Below, in pieces: positions 1 to 10,352 of a stretch of DNA of 64,000 bases (position 1 is the first letter of the stretch; each line of letters opens with the position of its first letter). The position numbers were made by a program, and so were the translations under genes. The notes beneath the pieces were generated by a model. That model did no database searches. It was given only the letters and a program-made list of their open reading frames with translations, and was not told the origin of the DNA. Source of the DNA: Lagopus muta (lineage: Eukaryota; Chordata; Aves; Galliformes; Phasianidae); contig NC_064435.1 in the NCBI RefSeq assembly GCF_023343835.1, positions 58,797,634 to 58,861,633 of the forward strand, given 5' to 3'.

Positions 1-289
1 CTTCGCAGGACAATTGTAAACTACCATTCTTTTCTAAAAACAAACAAACAAAAAAACCCCACAAAGCTAGAAAAAATGTCAGAAGAAAATGATTGCTAAT
101 TACTTGACCTCTTCCATCAGTGCACTGGCTTTTAGATGGCATCCCGGTGAGAGAACGTCTACAATATTTTGTTGATGTTGCTGAATATAAAGAAAACGTA
201 TAACTCAGTCACAAAGACAGTTTTGATTAATTTGGTTGTCCAAAACAGTATGGGGCAAGTTTGTCTCTGCTGGAATTGCAATTTTCTGA

Positions 290-482
290 GGAGCTGCTGG
301 AGGGACATGGTTTAGTGGGAAAATATCGCTGATGGGTGGTCAGTTGGGCTAGATGTCAGGGAGAAGTTTTTCACAGAGAAGTGGTAAGGTGCTGAAACAG
401 GCAGCCCAGAGAGGTTGTGGATGCCCCATCCGTGGAGGTGTTCAAGGTCAGGTTGGATGGGGCCCTGGGCAAAGTATCCCTT
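290..482 (+). mobile_element. CR1 LINE fragment
   Basis: Contains the CR1 3'-region block 'GGTGCTGAAACAGGCAGCCC' and the following PSVEVFKVRLDGALG-type stretch (about 380-475). It is preceded by a diverged piece of another CR1 tail (TTTAGTGGGAAAATATCGCT), so it is probably a composite of two truncated copies. Confidence 0.75.
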
Positions 483-1622
483 CTTCTTCTGGGAGAAGTG
501 TAAAGCATTACCAATGACAAATGATAGTGACAACCCTTAAAACATTCCCTGAGGATGCTCAAATATTTTGGTGATGAGCTTGTTATAATGTCATCTGTAA
601 AGTGATATTGAACAATACTCATGCCCTGCTGCATGTGGGGGAGGGTTTCCAGCCTGAATGGAAAGGTTAAGAAGATGCGTTTGAAGAGTGAGAGATTTCA
701 GGAGCACCTGCGGAAATGAAATCAGGCCCTTTTAGCTCTCAATCAGGCAAAGAACGTGTGGCAAGCTCTCCTGCTGCAGGGAGCCAAAGCTCACACCTGT
801 CTTGGCAATGTTACAGAGCAAGTATTTTTCACAGGGATAAAAGCTCTTCTGGAGTGTGTCCTGTAGGCACGGCTAAAGTTTCCTGTAGTCTTGTAGATTT
901 ATCTTCACCAAAACTAGTGTTTTTCCTAAAAGCATACAGTTAGTACAGATATTGCAAGAACAAAGTAAGGCACTGTTAAAAGTCTTTGTCTCTCTTCTAA
1001 ATATTCCCAGCACTTGAATTCAACTGCAACTTCGTGCTTTCTGTAGGATGCCACTGTTTATGGGCATGCACACTACTGCTGTACCACCATTATGTGTAAC
1101 AGTAGGCAGGGTTCTGCAGCTGTCTGCTTTATTATGGTATTAGTGATGCCTCTTGTGTAAGGGGTTCTGTGCTGATAATGCAGTGGACTGTGCCTTAGAA
1201 TAGCTCTTCCTGCTTTTTAATCCCTTGGTCCTCCTGTCAGTCTCTCAAGTTCTGTCCTGCTGCTACCATCCCCTAAGCTCTTTGCTGCTTTATTCTGTAA
1301 CTTAAACTCACTGATTGAATTATTCAAACTAAAATTTAAACAATACCTGTTGAGAGTCCCGCACAGTATCTCTCTAAGCGACCCTTATGTTACTCTCTCA
1401 GAGCCTCACACTATGAAAAGCATTGTCAGCAATGTAAACCACATCTAAAAAAATAACTTACCTCCTTTCAGTGAGGTTTATCACCATTTTACTTATTAAA
1501 AAATTGTGCAAATCTAGACCCTGGACAGCTTACCTGGCCATCCACTCATTCTGTGGCTGGACGAGTCAAGCTCAGCTTCATCCTTGAGTAGATCTGTAGC
1601 TGCTTAACACAAAAGCAGTTGG
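483..1622. other. intergenic, nothing recognised
   Basis: Unique-looking AT-rich sequence with only short chance open frames. No exon, RNA gene or repeat identified. Confidence 0.6.
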
Positions 1623-1704
1623 CCAGCAGTTGACCAGCTGTTGACCAGTTGACTAGGAATTTTCCAGCAGTTGATCAGCAGTTGGCAAGTTGACTGGGAA
1701 CTGC
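1623..1704. repeat. tandem ~41-bp repeat, two units
   Basis: Two diverged units (about 1623-1663 and 1664-1704) each begin CCAGCAGTTGA and contain AGTTGACT followed by GGGAA or AGGAA. Within each unit an ~11-bp CAGTTGACCAG-like submotif recurs, giving clustered CAACTG (MYB-type) half-sites. Confidence 0.75.
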
Positions 1705-2404
1705 CAATATAGCAGAAATCCCTACTTGTTGCCACACCACAGACTATTGTTAAATGTGTTCCTGATACATGAGAGTGGTGAGTCCAAGATCCCCAAAGCA
1801 GGAAGGTGTTTGAAGCCTTCACCCAAGGTCAGCCTGTGAACCACTGTGCTGCTGGGTAAATCAGAATCACATGGGGCTCTCTTCTCTGTGGGGTTATGCA
1901 TACTCAGAGGGTGTCTGCTGAACCAGGTCCCACGGATAGGATTAGCAGACAGGAAGCCTTGTGTGTGCATCCCATGGGACATGGGGTTAAACAAGAGCCA
2001 AGATGCTTCCATTGCCAGATCAGGATTGCTCTGTGTATGCAACAGAAAAGCAAGCACCTACAGGGTTAGCTTGCATAAAGGCCAGTTAGCCTATTTTTAG
2101 TACTTGTATACACACTGCAAGGATATGTATGTTCCTTTATATGTTTAACTCTCAAACTGCAGCTAATTCCCCTCTGTTATGGAGTCTGCATAAGATTTCA
2201 TGCTTTCTCTCTGTATGCGTGATACACATGGGTGTGTAAGAGCAAAGAGCAAGGGGAATCTGAAATTTATATGAAATGTTAGTACACAGATCATGTTCTT
2301 GCATGCACGCATGGATGCTTACTGCCAGCGTGACTTTCTGTATTATTGATGATAGGAAAGACAGCACAGACTTTGAATAAACACTGTCCCAAATCTCATG
2401 AATA
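1705..2404. other. intergenic, nothing recognised
   Basis: Searched on the minus strand for the second exon of the ISG12-like gene; no Gly/Ala-rich hydrophobic exon with an acceptor was found. Confidence 0.55.
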
Positions 2405-2405
2405 C

Positions 2406-2446
<41 letters not shown>
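2405..2446. repeat. (TA)n microsatellite
   Basis: About 42 bp of near-perfect TA dinucleotides with one early C interruption. Confidence 0.95.
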
Positions 2447-2448
<2 letters not shown>

Positions 2449-2662
2449 TCATGCTATGTACATTCACAGAAAACCTTCTCAACAGCATCCCACTCATAAC
2501 ATGCAGTTTCATATGTGAATCTTCTGTCTTCAGTGCAATACAGGAATGTAGGAAATAAGTGATTATGTGACAAGCTTATGTTCAAGTATATAATTCTGTT
2601 TGGCTCTATTCACTAAACAAAACAAAACAAGACCTGCAAAGGAAAAAAAAAGTTTCTCATAC

Positions 2663-2810
2663 CCATTTCTTGTAGAGTAGCAGTAGTCCCTCCAGAAGGA
2701 ACGCCTCCCCCAAAGGATTTTGCCTCATCAGACATGATTGATGAAGCAAGAGAACCTCTTGCAATTCCAGAGGAAGTGAAACCGGCTTTGTGGACGTTCT
2801 TGTCAGACAT
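2663..2810 (-). CDS. ISG12 family (IFI6/IFI27-like) interferon-stimulated gene, first coding exon only
   Basis: The frame opens with ATG at 2810 and encodes about 49 residues that end in a plausible GG|GTATGA donor (2663/2662). It contains the family signature seen in vertebrate IFI6/IFI27: AGFTSSGIARGSLAS, then a Gly-rich GGGVPSGG followed by ATLQ. ISG12 proteins are small hydrophobic interferon-induced proteins of mitochondria or ER/nuclear envelope. The signal peptide/first hydrophobic helix typical of mammalian IFI6 is absent if this ATG is used. I found no downstream exon for the second hydrophobic half in positions 1-2660, so the gene may continue outside the window, have an exon I missed, or be broken. 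The promoter just upstream (TATA plus two ISREs) argues for a genuine gene. The family is recognised by eye, without alignment. Confidence 0.7.
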
Positions 2811-2850
2811 TTTGCCTGCTGAAGGTGCAGAAAGAAGTTCATAGCCACCC

Positions 2851-2864
2851 CTTTTATATCCAAT
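2851..2864 (-). promoter_or_regulatory. TATA box and adjacent CCAAT motif of the ISG12-like gene
   Basis: On the minus strand 2858-2851 reads TATAAAAG, a strong TATA box, about 40 bp upstream of the ATG at 2810. It predicts transcription start near 2825-2830. A CCAAT pentamer on the opposite strand (2860-2864) abuts it on the distal side. Confidence 0.65.
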
Positions 2865-2874
2865 CCAGCTAGCA

Positions 2875-2891
2875 GGAAAGAAACGAAACTG
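2875..2891 (+). promoter_or_regulatory. ISRE (proximal)
   Basis: GGAAAGAAACGAAACTG contains a perfect GAAACGAAACT core matching the GAAANNGAAA IRF/ISGF3 element. It lies 17 bp distal to the TATA box and so about 65-80 bp upstream of the ATG. Confidence 0.7.
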
Positions 2892-2925
2892 AAGCTGGAA
2901 AGTATCTGAAACCTGCAGTCACTCA

Positions 2926-2940
2926 GGAAAACGAAACTGA
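2926..2940 (+). promoter_or_regulatory. ISRE (distal)
   Basis: GGAAAACGAAACTGA is a full match to the ISRE consensus GGAAANNGAAACT. Two ISREs spaced about 48 bp apart in front of a TATA box is typical of strongly interferon-induced genes. Confidence 0.72.
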
Positions 2941-2944
2941 CCTT

Positions 2945-4195
2945 TATGAACATGCTAGATAAAAAACAAACACACCTTATCAGAAACATCTAAAAAAAGG
3001 GTATTTCCTCATTTTAAGTGTTAATGTGACCCTGATAACAGATAATAGACAAAAAAAGGCAGCAAAGAAGTGCTGATGCAGAAACTGCAAGCTGGGTTTG
3101 TTACAGTGCCCAGAGCTGAGATGCAGCTATACCCCCCCCCCCCCCCCAGAAAAATTGTTTACAGGGAGTAGTAAATCAGAATACAATTAACATAGGATGA
3201 TTGAAATTAATTTCATTATGGAAGGATCTGTTAAAGGACTCTGTGTCATGAGAGCAGATTGACACAGCTGTTTAGTTCTTCCTCGTGCAAATCGTGTTAA
3301 AGCTCCATCTTTAACGAACAGGACATGGCATATGCTCCTTTTATTGCAGCATTTCTTAGCCTGTAGTTTAGATTAGACAGTTTGAAAATCCATAGGTCTC
3401 CTTCCTTAGGTAAAGAGGACTACCTGGTTAGCTCAAAGTACCACAGGAAAAGCTCTCACAGTGTAAATAATACAGAAAGAAGATCAAGAATTTTCACTAT
3501 TGTGTAATGCCCTTATCTTGTACATGTTGGGTTATGGGACAGATGACAGAAAGTCCATTTCTGTACTACTGCATATGGTATGTATCTGAGCAGGGGGATA
3601 CTTGCCCTATGCCTGCCTGAGCAATACTGCTCTCTGTATCTTCGAACGCTTTTCTTTTATTCATTTTTATTCTTCAATTCAGATGTGTTTGTCTCATTTA
3701 ACTGCAATACAGTTGTTTTTATTAACCAGTCTGCTTGGATTAGGCTTTCTGTCATGATGCATTTTCATCCTCCAAAATCTCTTTTTGTCTCATCTCTCAT
3801 TTATCATTTTGAATTATTTAATATAATGAAATATCTAAAGTTACAGCTTAAATGCAAGTAAAATTTCATGTAAGAACAGGACAATTAAGTTGTAGGCACA
3901 CTTTGAGTCACAATATAACAAAAAATGACTGTAAGTATTGCTGCATGTACTTCCTTCAGATCTGCAAAAATCTTTTGATGCTTGGTTAATATCACTTATT
4001 TAGTATTCCAAACACTCCAACAAGAAATGATGATAAAATCTAGCAGAGCAATGGGGAATTAAAACTTCATGATGTTGCAGAGACACTGCGTATGATAAGT
4101 TTTTACCAAATTCTGAAGTACAACAGTTCATATGAATACACTTCTGAACTTCACTTTGCAAATAGTTCAGCTTAGCATAATGTGGCAAATCTCTC
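2945..4195. other. intergenic, upstream of the ISG12-like gene
   Basis: AT-rich sequence with a 16-bp C run; no coding signal. Confidence 0.55.
3132..3147. repeat. (C)16 homopolymer
   Basis: Sixteen consecutive C residues in an otherwise AT-rich area; length is likely polymorphic and prone to sequencing error. Confidence 0.9.
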
Positions 4196-4790
4196 ATGAG
4201 TGTGTCAGGGCTGAGCCTCCCATTAGGTCTTAAAGACCCCGAGCAGCCTCCCTGGGGTCCTCCACCCTTGCCTCTGCCTGTGGACGCTGTCCCTGTCTCA
4301 GCAATGCTGCAGGTGCACCTGTCTGCAGCTCCATCACAACCGTTGCTACCTGACCCAAGCTCTCACCTGCAGCCTGTATTCCTTGGGCCTGCCTGGTTAT
4401 GATGGGTAGGCTTGATCAGTGGTCTCTGAGCTGTGACTGATCCTGGTTGTTTTCACCACATCTGAACCTGATCCATTGACTCATGCTTCTGGCTTGACAC
4501 TGAATCTGCCTCCTCACCATAATCTCATCTGATGATTTGGGCCTTTGCTTCATCTGATTGTCATCTTTGACTGTGCTCCACTCACCTTCCTTGGGATGGT
4601 GGGGCAGGGCTGCAGCTGGTGATGCTCCTGGCTGTTCTATCATATTTAATTCCCTGTCCCTTTGGGAACAGCCAGCCCTTGCTGTGCCCTAACAGCGTGT
4701 GACGTGGCTGACATCACAGCCTCCACTTTAAAGATTCAGTGCTGAAATGGGACTGGGAACAAGAACTCAGCCCCCGAGGTTAAGCTTGCA
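4196..4790. other. GC-richer block of unknown identity, possibly an old LTR/repeat
   Basis: Base composition rises sharply relative to both flanks and the text begins with TGTG...; there is no convincing coding frame. It reads like a decayed LTR or other interspersed repeat, but I cannot match it to a named family. Confidence 0.25.
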
Positions 4791-4928
4791 GAGTTTCCTC
4801 CGTCAACATTCCAGAAGGACACACTCTTTCACCTGATTACTTTTTTGTGTGTAATGATCTCCTACCTGTTTTACTTCCTTTAGCCAGTATCTGGGTGTGT
4901 AATTTTCAAGCTGTTTGTTCTTGTTTAT

Positions 4929-4948
4929 ACATCAAGTATACTTGATGT
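4929..4948. repeat. 20-bp perfect palindrome
   Basis: ACATCAAGTA is followed directly by its reverse complement with no spacer. It lies about 80 bp from the ISRE-like pair. Function unknown. Confidence 0.9.
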
Positions 4949-5029
4949 CCAGCTGAGTTTGCAAGGAGCACAAAAAACCCAGAAGCACAAAGGTCAATGG
5001 GCTGTCAGCCAAAAATTCACTGATAATTT

Positions 5030-5063
5030 AAAACCGAAAATGATACAAGGAAAACGAAAACAG
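5030..5063 (+). promoter_or_regulatory. ISRE-like pair
   Basis: Two GAAA-type elements occur close together: AAAACCGAAAATG at 5030-5042 and GGAAAACGAAAACAG at 5049-5063, the second matching GGAAANNGAAAN. They are about 2.1 kb upstream of the ISREs of the ISG12-like gene on its strand, so could be a distal interferon-responsive enhancer or serve an unseen gene. Confidence 0.45.
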
Positions 5064-5178
5064 CTCTTATCACTGAATCTGACAAGCAGCCTTACTGGGG
5101 TCTGGGAGAGTATATGAGTAACTTCCCTTCTTCAGGAGATGGAAATTGGAGGAGAGAAGGTAGGTGGTGTGAGCTGAC

Positions 5179-5273
5179 CTGAGAAGTGTTTGGCAGCACT
5201 TCTGAGCCTCAGAGAACAGAGTCAAAGCCATCAATACCAAGAGTAGGATTACTTCCATTTTCAGCCTCACCAT
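5179..5273 (-). CDS. possible signal-peptide exon, unidentified
   Basis: The minus-strand frame starts MVRLKMEVILLLVLMAL, a charged end plus hydrophobic core, then LFSEAQKCC resembling a signal-peptidase site. It reaches a good CAG|GTCAGC donor at 5179/5178. This looks like the first coding exon of a secreted or ER protein, but I recognise no family and see no partner exon. Joining it to the acceptor-like CAG just before 2810 puts a stop codon (TGA) in frame within five codons, so it does not extend the ISG12-like exon. It may be chance. Confidence 0.25.
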
Positions 5274-5279
5274 AATTTC

Positions 5280-7137
5280 AGCAGCTTTATGTGCTGAAAC
5301 ATTTACAGTTTTCAGCTAACACAATTGAATATTTAACTCCCAGAATTTCAGGTTCAAATGAAATCTTTAAGAGCCAGAAATCATGTGCTGTCTGGGACCA
5401 GGTGTTCATTAAAAGTAACTGGGAGACCAGAAGCTGGCTCAGAAGTACTCTGACAACTTCAGTCAGGAGGATCCTTCCCTTCTTCAGGGAAAGAAGTGTG
5501 CGAAGATGAAAATACCAGACAAACCAATACAGACAAACAGAAGTGCACTCAAATCTTCTGTATTTCACCCCAGAGTGAACTGACTCTCTCATGTCTCTGG
5601 ATACAACCTGCTGTGCCACTGCAGTCCCTTTTCCTTGAGGTTCTCACTAGTGTACCACTTAGACACGTTTCCTTCATAGCGAGGCTGGGCAGCTGATAGC
5701 AGACATTAATCTCTGCGTAACTTGCTTTTGGTGGTCACCTTTTTCATTCTAATAACGTGTTCATTGAAGTCACTTTTTCATAAACATTTTCCCATAAACC
5801 TCTGTTTCAAAAGAGATTATTCAAACAGCTTTTAAACAATTACTCTTTTGAAGGGTCTAATTGAAGGAAATAAACCTGTAGAGAATCTGACTGAACCAAA
5901 GATCTTCAGCATCCAAGATTATCTATCTGTCACCCTGTGACCTATTTCCTTCACACTACTTTTTAATTTTTGTAGCAATTATAGTGTATATGGATAATAC
6001 CTATTAGCATATTTATGGTCATTGCTTCATATTTATTGTCTGCACAACTCATTAATCTTCATCTAGTGTGTGAGGCTGACAGCTCAATCTATTTTGCAAT
6101 CTCTGGGCAGCAGCCATATCCAAAAAGCCTTTGTTTCCCTGTAAATAAACTGTGTTCAGGACCAGAGGACAATGGTACATCACGCGGTGATTGACACAAG
6201 CCATGGCTGCTAATCAAAAGTAGATTTTATTACCAGCTGAGTCAAGTGCATTCTGGGGCCATTGTTCTTGTGCTGTCAGGGCAAGAGCATACGTAGTCAG
6301 TCACCTTCTCAAGATGGGTTGATTGTTCTCCAAGATTAGACAGAGTTGCCTTATTATCTATCCCAGACAACAAGGCATCTCACCCAAACAGACGCCTTTA
6401 CAGAAACTGCCTGTACATCGAATTGATTTGAATTGCTAATGTATAATCTGTCCAGCACAGATGTGCAATGAATATTTGGATGTTGTTTTGCATGTCAGTT
6501 GAGAAGGCTGAATGATGAGGTGATGATCATTCAGTGATGGGTACTGGACATTTGCCAACAATTGAGTTTGAGCACTTTCCCTGACAGTAATCAGATCAGC
6601 TTCCAAAACGTCTTTTCTTCAATTCACTGACAATTTATGTTAGAAGATAATGCAACTCTCTCACAGTTAACACAGTTGGCAGCAATTTGCATTTTTTTCA
6701 TATAATTAAATTTTTCATTTCACCCGAGAAGAAATGCATACAAGTCATATATAACTGATACACATATTCCAAGATACTTCCAAAGTAGTTCCACTTGAAT
6801 AAGAGACCATCTAGGTAAGTAAAAAAATTGAAATGCTCAACAATGCAGGTGACTGTAATTTTATTAGTTATAAAGCCACTTTTGACACACACAAAAAAAT
6901 AGGAACACTATTATAGGATCTGCAATAGGATCATGTGATCATGGTCATGTTGACAGAAGGCCAACCAACATAATGTTCTGATTTTAAAAACTGTGGTTTG
7001 TGTCAGGACTGACTTAGTATAAAACAGAAACAGAAAATTACACAAGGCTGGCATTATGACATCAGGGGATTGATGCAAGTTCACACAGTGACATTGTATG
7101 ACTCCTGTAAGAGTGCGAGAGGTTTTGATACAGTTGC
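5280..7137. other. intergenic, with a candidate conserved non-coding stretch
   Basis: No coding signal. About 5990-6300 is dense in developmental-factor-like words (GTAAATAAAC, CCTTTGTTTCC, TGCTAATCAAAAG), suggestive of an enhancer, but conservation cannot be tested here. Confidence 0.4.
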
Positions 7138-7510
7138 AATCATAGAACTGCAATAATTTAGGTTGGAAGGAACCTCTGGACATCAACTGTTCCAGCCAGA
7201 GACTTACCCTTTTACTCAGAAACTGTTGAGTTCTGAGCATCTCCAAAGGTGAAGATTTCAAATGCACTCTGGGCAATTTGCTCCAGTATTTGACCACCAC
7301 CACCCTTAGTGTGAGATACTTTTTCTGTATATCAAATTCGAATTTTCCACGTTGTGACTTATGTTTGTTGTTTGTTGCCCTATCTCTATGCAACTTGGGA
7401 GAGATTTGGGGTCCATCTTCTTCAGACCTACATTATTCCAGATCTAAAAAGCATGGCAAAAAAACTCTGGTTGTTATATATGTCAGCCTTGTTCAGGGTT
7501 TGGCTAAGTC
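7138..7510 (-). mobile_element. old CR1 fragment
   Basis: Starts with AATCATAGAACTGCAATAAT and GGTTGGAAGGAACCTCTGGA, the inverted CR1 tail, and continues through diverged CR1 3'-ORF2 text, including the 'cctatctctatgcaacttgg' block. Heavily decayed. Confidence 0.6.
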
Positions 7511-10097
7511 ACTCTCATTTCAATTTCTATTCCTAGAATCTAGAAACAAAGCATTTGAGTAAATGACCTGAAAACACTTTAATCTTAGACCTCAAATACA
7601 ATTGGATGGCAAAATCTTAATGGATGTTCACTTCTCACATCTGAATTTCACACTATACTCCTCAGAGCTCCTCTGCCTGGACCCTACACCACAGTCTTAA
7701 CTTCCAGTCTTAACCTTAGTAATATGTTTGTGAGCACAGTCAGCCTCTATGTTGTAGGCTAGCTTATTCCAGGGCTTTGTGCCATAATCCGAATACGTCA
7801 GATAAAGCCCTGCTCAAAACAGACTCTGCAAAAGAGGAGGCAGTCTTGCCTTAAAATGCAGTAGTCCAAGTTCAGAGGATTCACCCAGATCAGAATTCAG
7901 CTGTTTGAGAGCACACCAGGTCTCAGTCACTATAGGAACTGGGAATAAAGGTACCACTCAGCCATGGAGACATACTCTCTCATTTGTTCTCTCTGTCCAA
8001 GGAGTTTTTCATTATTTCCTTATTTTGGCTGGTCCTGTCATGTCTCATGTTGAGCTGTCCCATGCTTTTGAGGCCCTGAAATCAACGTTCTCAGGGCTGC
8101 TGGTTTCTACTGCAAGGAGTGGTGCTTGAAAGCTGGTATGGGATAGCCAGTGCTCAGTCTCTTAGCAAAGCCATTTTCTATCTCCATAACACTTTAACAC
8201 CAGTCCTACACTGAAGTATCGTGTCCTGAAGGTTAATAGCCTTGTTTTCCAAAGCATGGAAACTTACTTTGGCTGATAAATAAATGTCAGCACCATATCT
8301 ATTTGTTTATTACTTATCTTTGAGACTGAAAATGGGTGTAAAAGTAAAGAAGAATTCTCACAAACCAAAAACATATAGAATATCTAAACAGAAAGTCCCC
8401 TTGTATATTATTTTGTTAAAGAAATATATAGATATGTGGTAAAACTGTCATCTGCTGAGTAAATGTTCCACTCAGTCTTGAGGTTTCAGTCATTCTATGA
8501 GTGGTTGTATTAGCCACAAACACTTATATTAATAAAGATTCAGGAATATGGAAATACAGACAAATCTATGTTGAAAGGAAAAAAGAAAGTCCATGCAATT
8601 TTCAAGAACAGATGCATAGGCATGGAGGAAACTTGTAATTCTTTCTGAAACCTAGGGGCAAACTAGTAAAGGTGACAGACATGGTGTATAAACTACTAAT
8701 CAGTTGTATCCATTCTCTAAGGCAATATAAGGCTTGTTTTGTTTTGCTTGTTTTTTCTTGGAAGAAATGTGGTGAAAACAGAAATAAAAGGCAAACAAAT
8801 TGAATGAATGTTCAAAGTGTTATTTTAACAGAACTGAACTCTCATTGCTACTCAAATGTAATCACGGTAACTGATATCAAAATACACTGTCTACAAGAAT
8901 TAAGTAAGTATGTATAAATACAGGAAACTTCTTAATTCACATGTGTCACGTGGATGAGCCCATGGCACAGTGTGTGCCCCAGGGTAGGTGCTGAGCAACA
9001 GAATGGCTCAGCAGGGCAGGTCAGCTGCTCCCTCAGCCAGTGGACCCAGCCCAGCCAATGCTCCTGGAGCAGTCCCAGTGGGTCCAGTACCACATGGAGA
9101 AGAAAAGGAGGCTGTGATGCCTTCTGTCTACAGCTTAAGGCAAAGAACACGGTTGGGTGGGCTCTGCTTTTTTATCAGCTTTCTTCCTCGTGTCCCTTAT
9201 GCATGTGTCCAAGGAGTGTTCTCTGATCATGTGTCTGTGATCAGTGCTGCAAGGTCCAAGGCAAAGTCAGTTTTCAGGAACAAAGCGCAAGTCTTTTCTG
9301 AAGATGAAAGCTAAGCACGGACAGTTTAAAACATATGGATCTCTTCTTATTTTTCCTCCCTGAGGCAGGTTTCTGAGGCTGCATATATCATGCTACTCAG
9401 GCATGTTGATAATAAGCACAGTATAAACATTTAATGTACATAAAGAGGTCTCAAATGCTAATACAAGTGAGTATTTATGAAAGCATAAGTGCTGGAAGTG
9501 TTTTTTATGGCCAATTTGAAAAGCTGTTAATAACAAAGTGGCCAATCTGTTCAATGGGTAAAGGATCTGAAGACCAGATGGCCTGATGTACTTTTCAGCT
9601 CCAGCTGCAAGACGTGTAGGTAAGCTTCAGGCCAAACTTACAAAGGACTGAGAGTTCTCCTTAGAACCAGAGTAAGAACGGTTGGCTTGTTTTGCCTCTC
9701 CTAGGTCATTACAGCCTATTCCAATGAGGAGAAACCTCTTGTTTTATGTTTCTTTGTACAGTTTTGCATCTGAAAGATATTGATGTTTGACATTCATCTT
9801 TTCTGATTAGAGAATCCAGGCAATGTGTTTATATGACTTACACTGGAGATTGAGTACAGTATGATTGAACCTGGTGAGTTGGCTTAGTGTTGTTATTATA
9901 AATAACTGCAATCTGGCATCTAGAATATTAGAAAAGGCGAACAGTTATAGCAGCATGAGTTAGGATGCAATACAGTTGTGCCTAGGAAAGAAGTGAGAAA
10001 CGCCTGCAGTGAAAGCCCTGCCTGGGAAGGTCACAGAGCATGTCCTCTTGGAATCCACTTCTGAGCATGAGAGGGACAAGGAAGCAACCAGGACTCA
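7511..10097. other. intergenic, nothing firmly recognised
   Basis: Contains a GC-richer segment at about 8940-9170 with a 100-codon chance frame and no family similarity that I recognise. The rest is AT-rich. Confidence 0.5.
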
Positions 10098-10352
10098 TTG
10101 AATCATAGAATCAGAGAGTCACTGAATGGTTTGGGTTGGAAGGGACCCCAGAACCCACCCAGCCCCACCCCGTGCCGTGGGCAGGGCTGCCCCCCACCAG
10201 CTCAGCTGCCCAGGGCCCCATCCAACCTGGCCTTGAGCGTCTCCAGGGATGGGGCACCACAGCTTCTGTGGGCAGCTGTGCCAGCGCCTCACCGCTCCCT
10301 GGGTAAAAAATGTTTTTCCTAACATCTTGCCTAAATATCCCCTCTTAGCTTA
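10098..10352 (-). mobile_element. CR1 LINE 3' fragment
   Basis: Inverted CR1 tail (AATCATAGAATCAGAGAGTC, GGTTTGGGTTGGAAGGGACC) followed by GCCCCATCCAACCTGGCC and the CTCCAGGGATGGGGCACCAC block. Fairly young and GC-rich. Confidence 0.92.

Noticed and set aside
2663..5273. Splicing the signal-peptide-like exon (5273-5179) to the ISG12-like exon at 2810
   Set aside because: The only acceptor-like CAGs just before 2810 give a phase that reads into TGA within five codons; it does not enter the ISG12 frame.
5121..5487. Possible direct repeat CTTCCCTTCTTCAGG at 5122 and 5472
   Set aside because: Only about 15 bp are shared and the flanks differ; consistent with chance in pyrimidine-rich text.
6911..7393. 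160-codon minus-strand open frame
   Set aside because: Overlaps a decayed CR1 copy and has no protein family signature; treated as a chance frame across repeat sequence.
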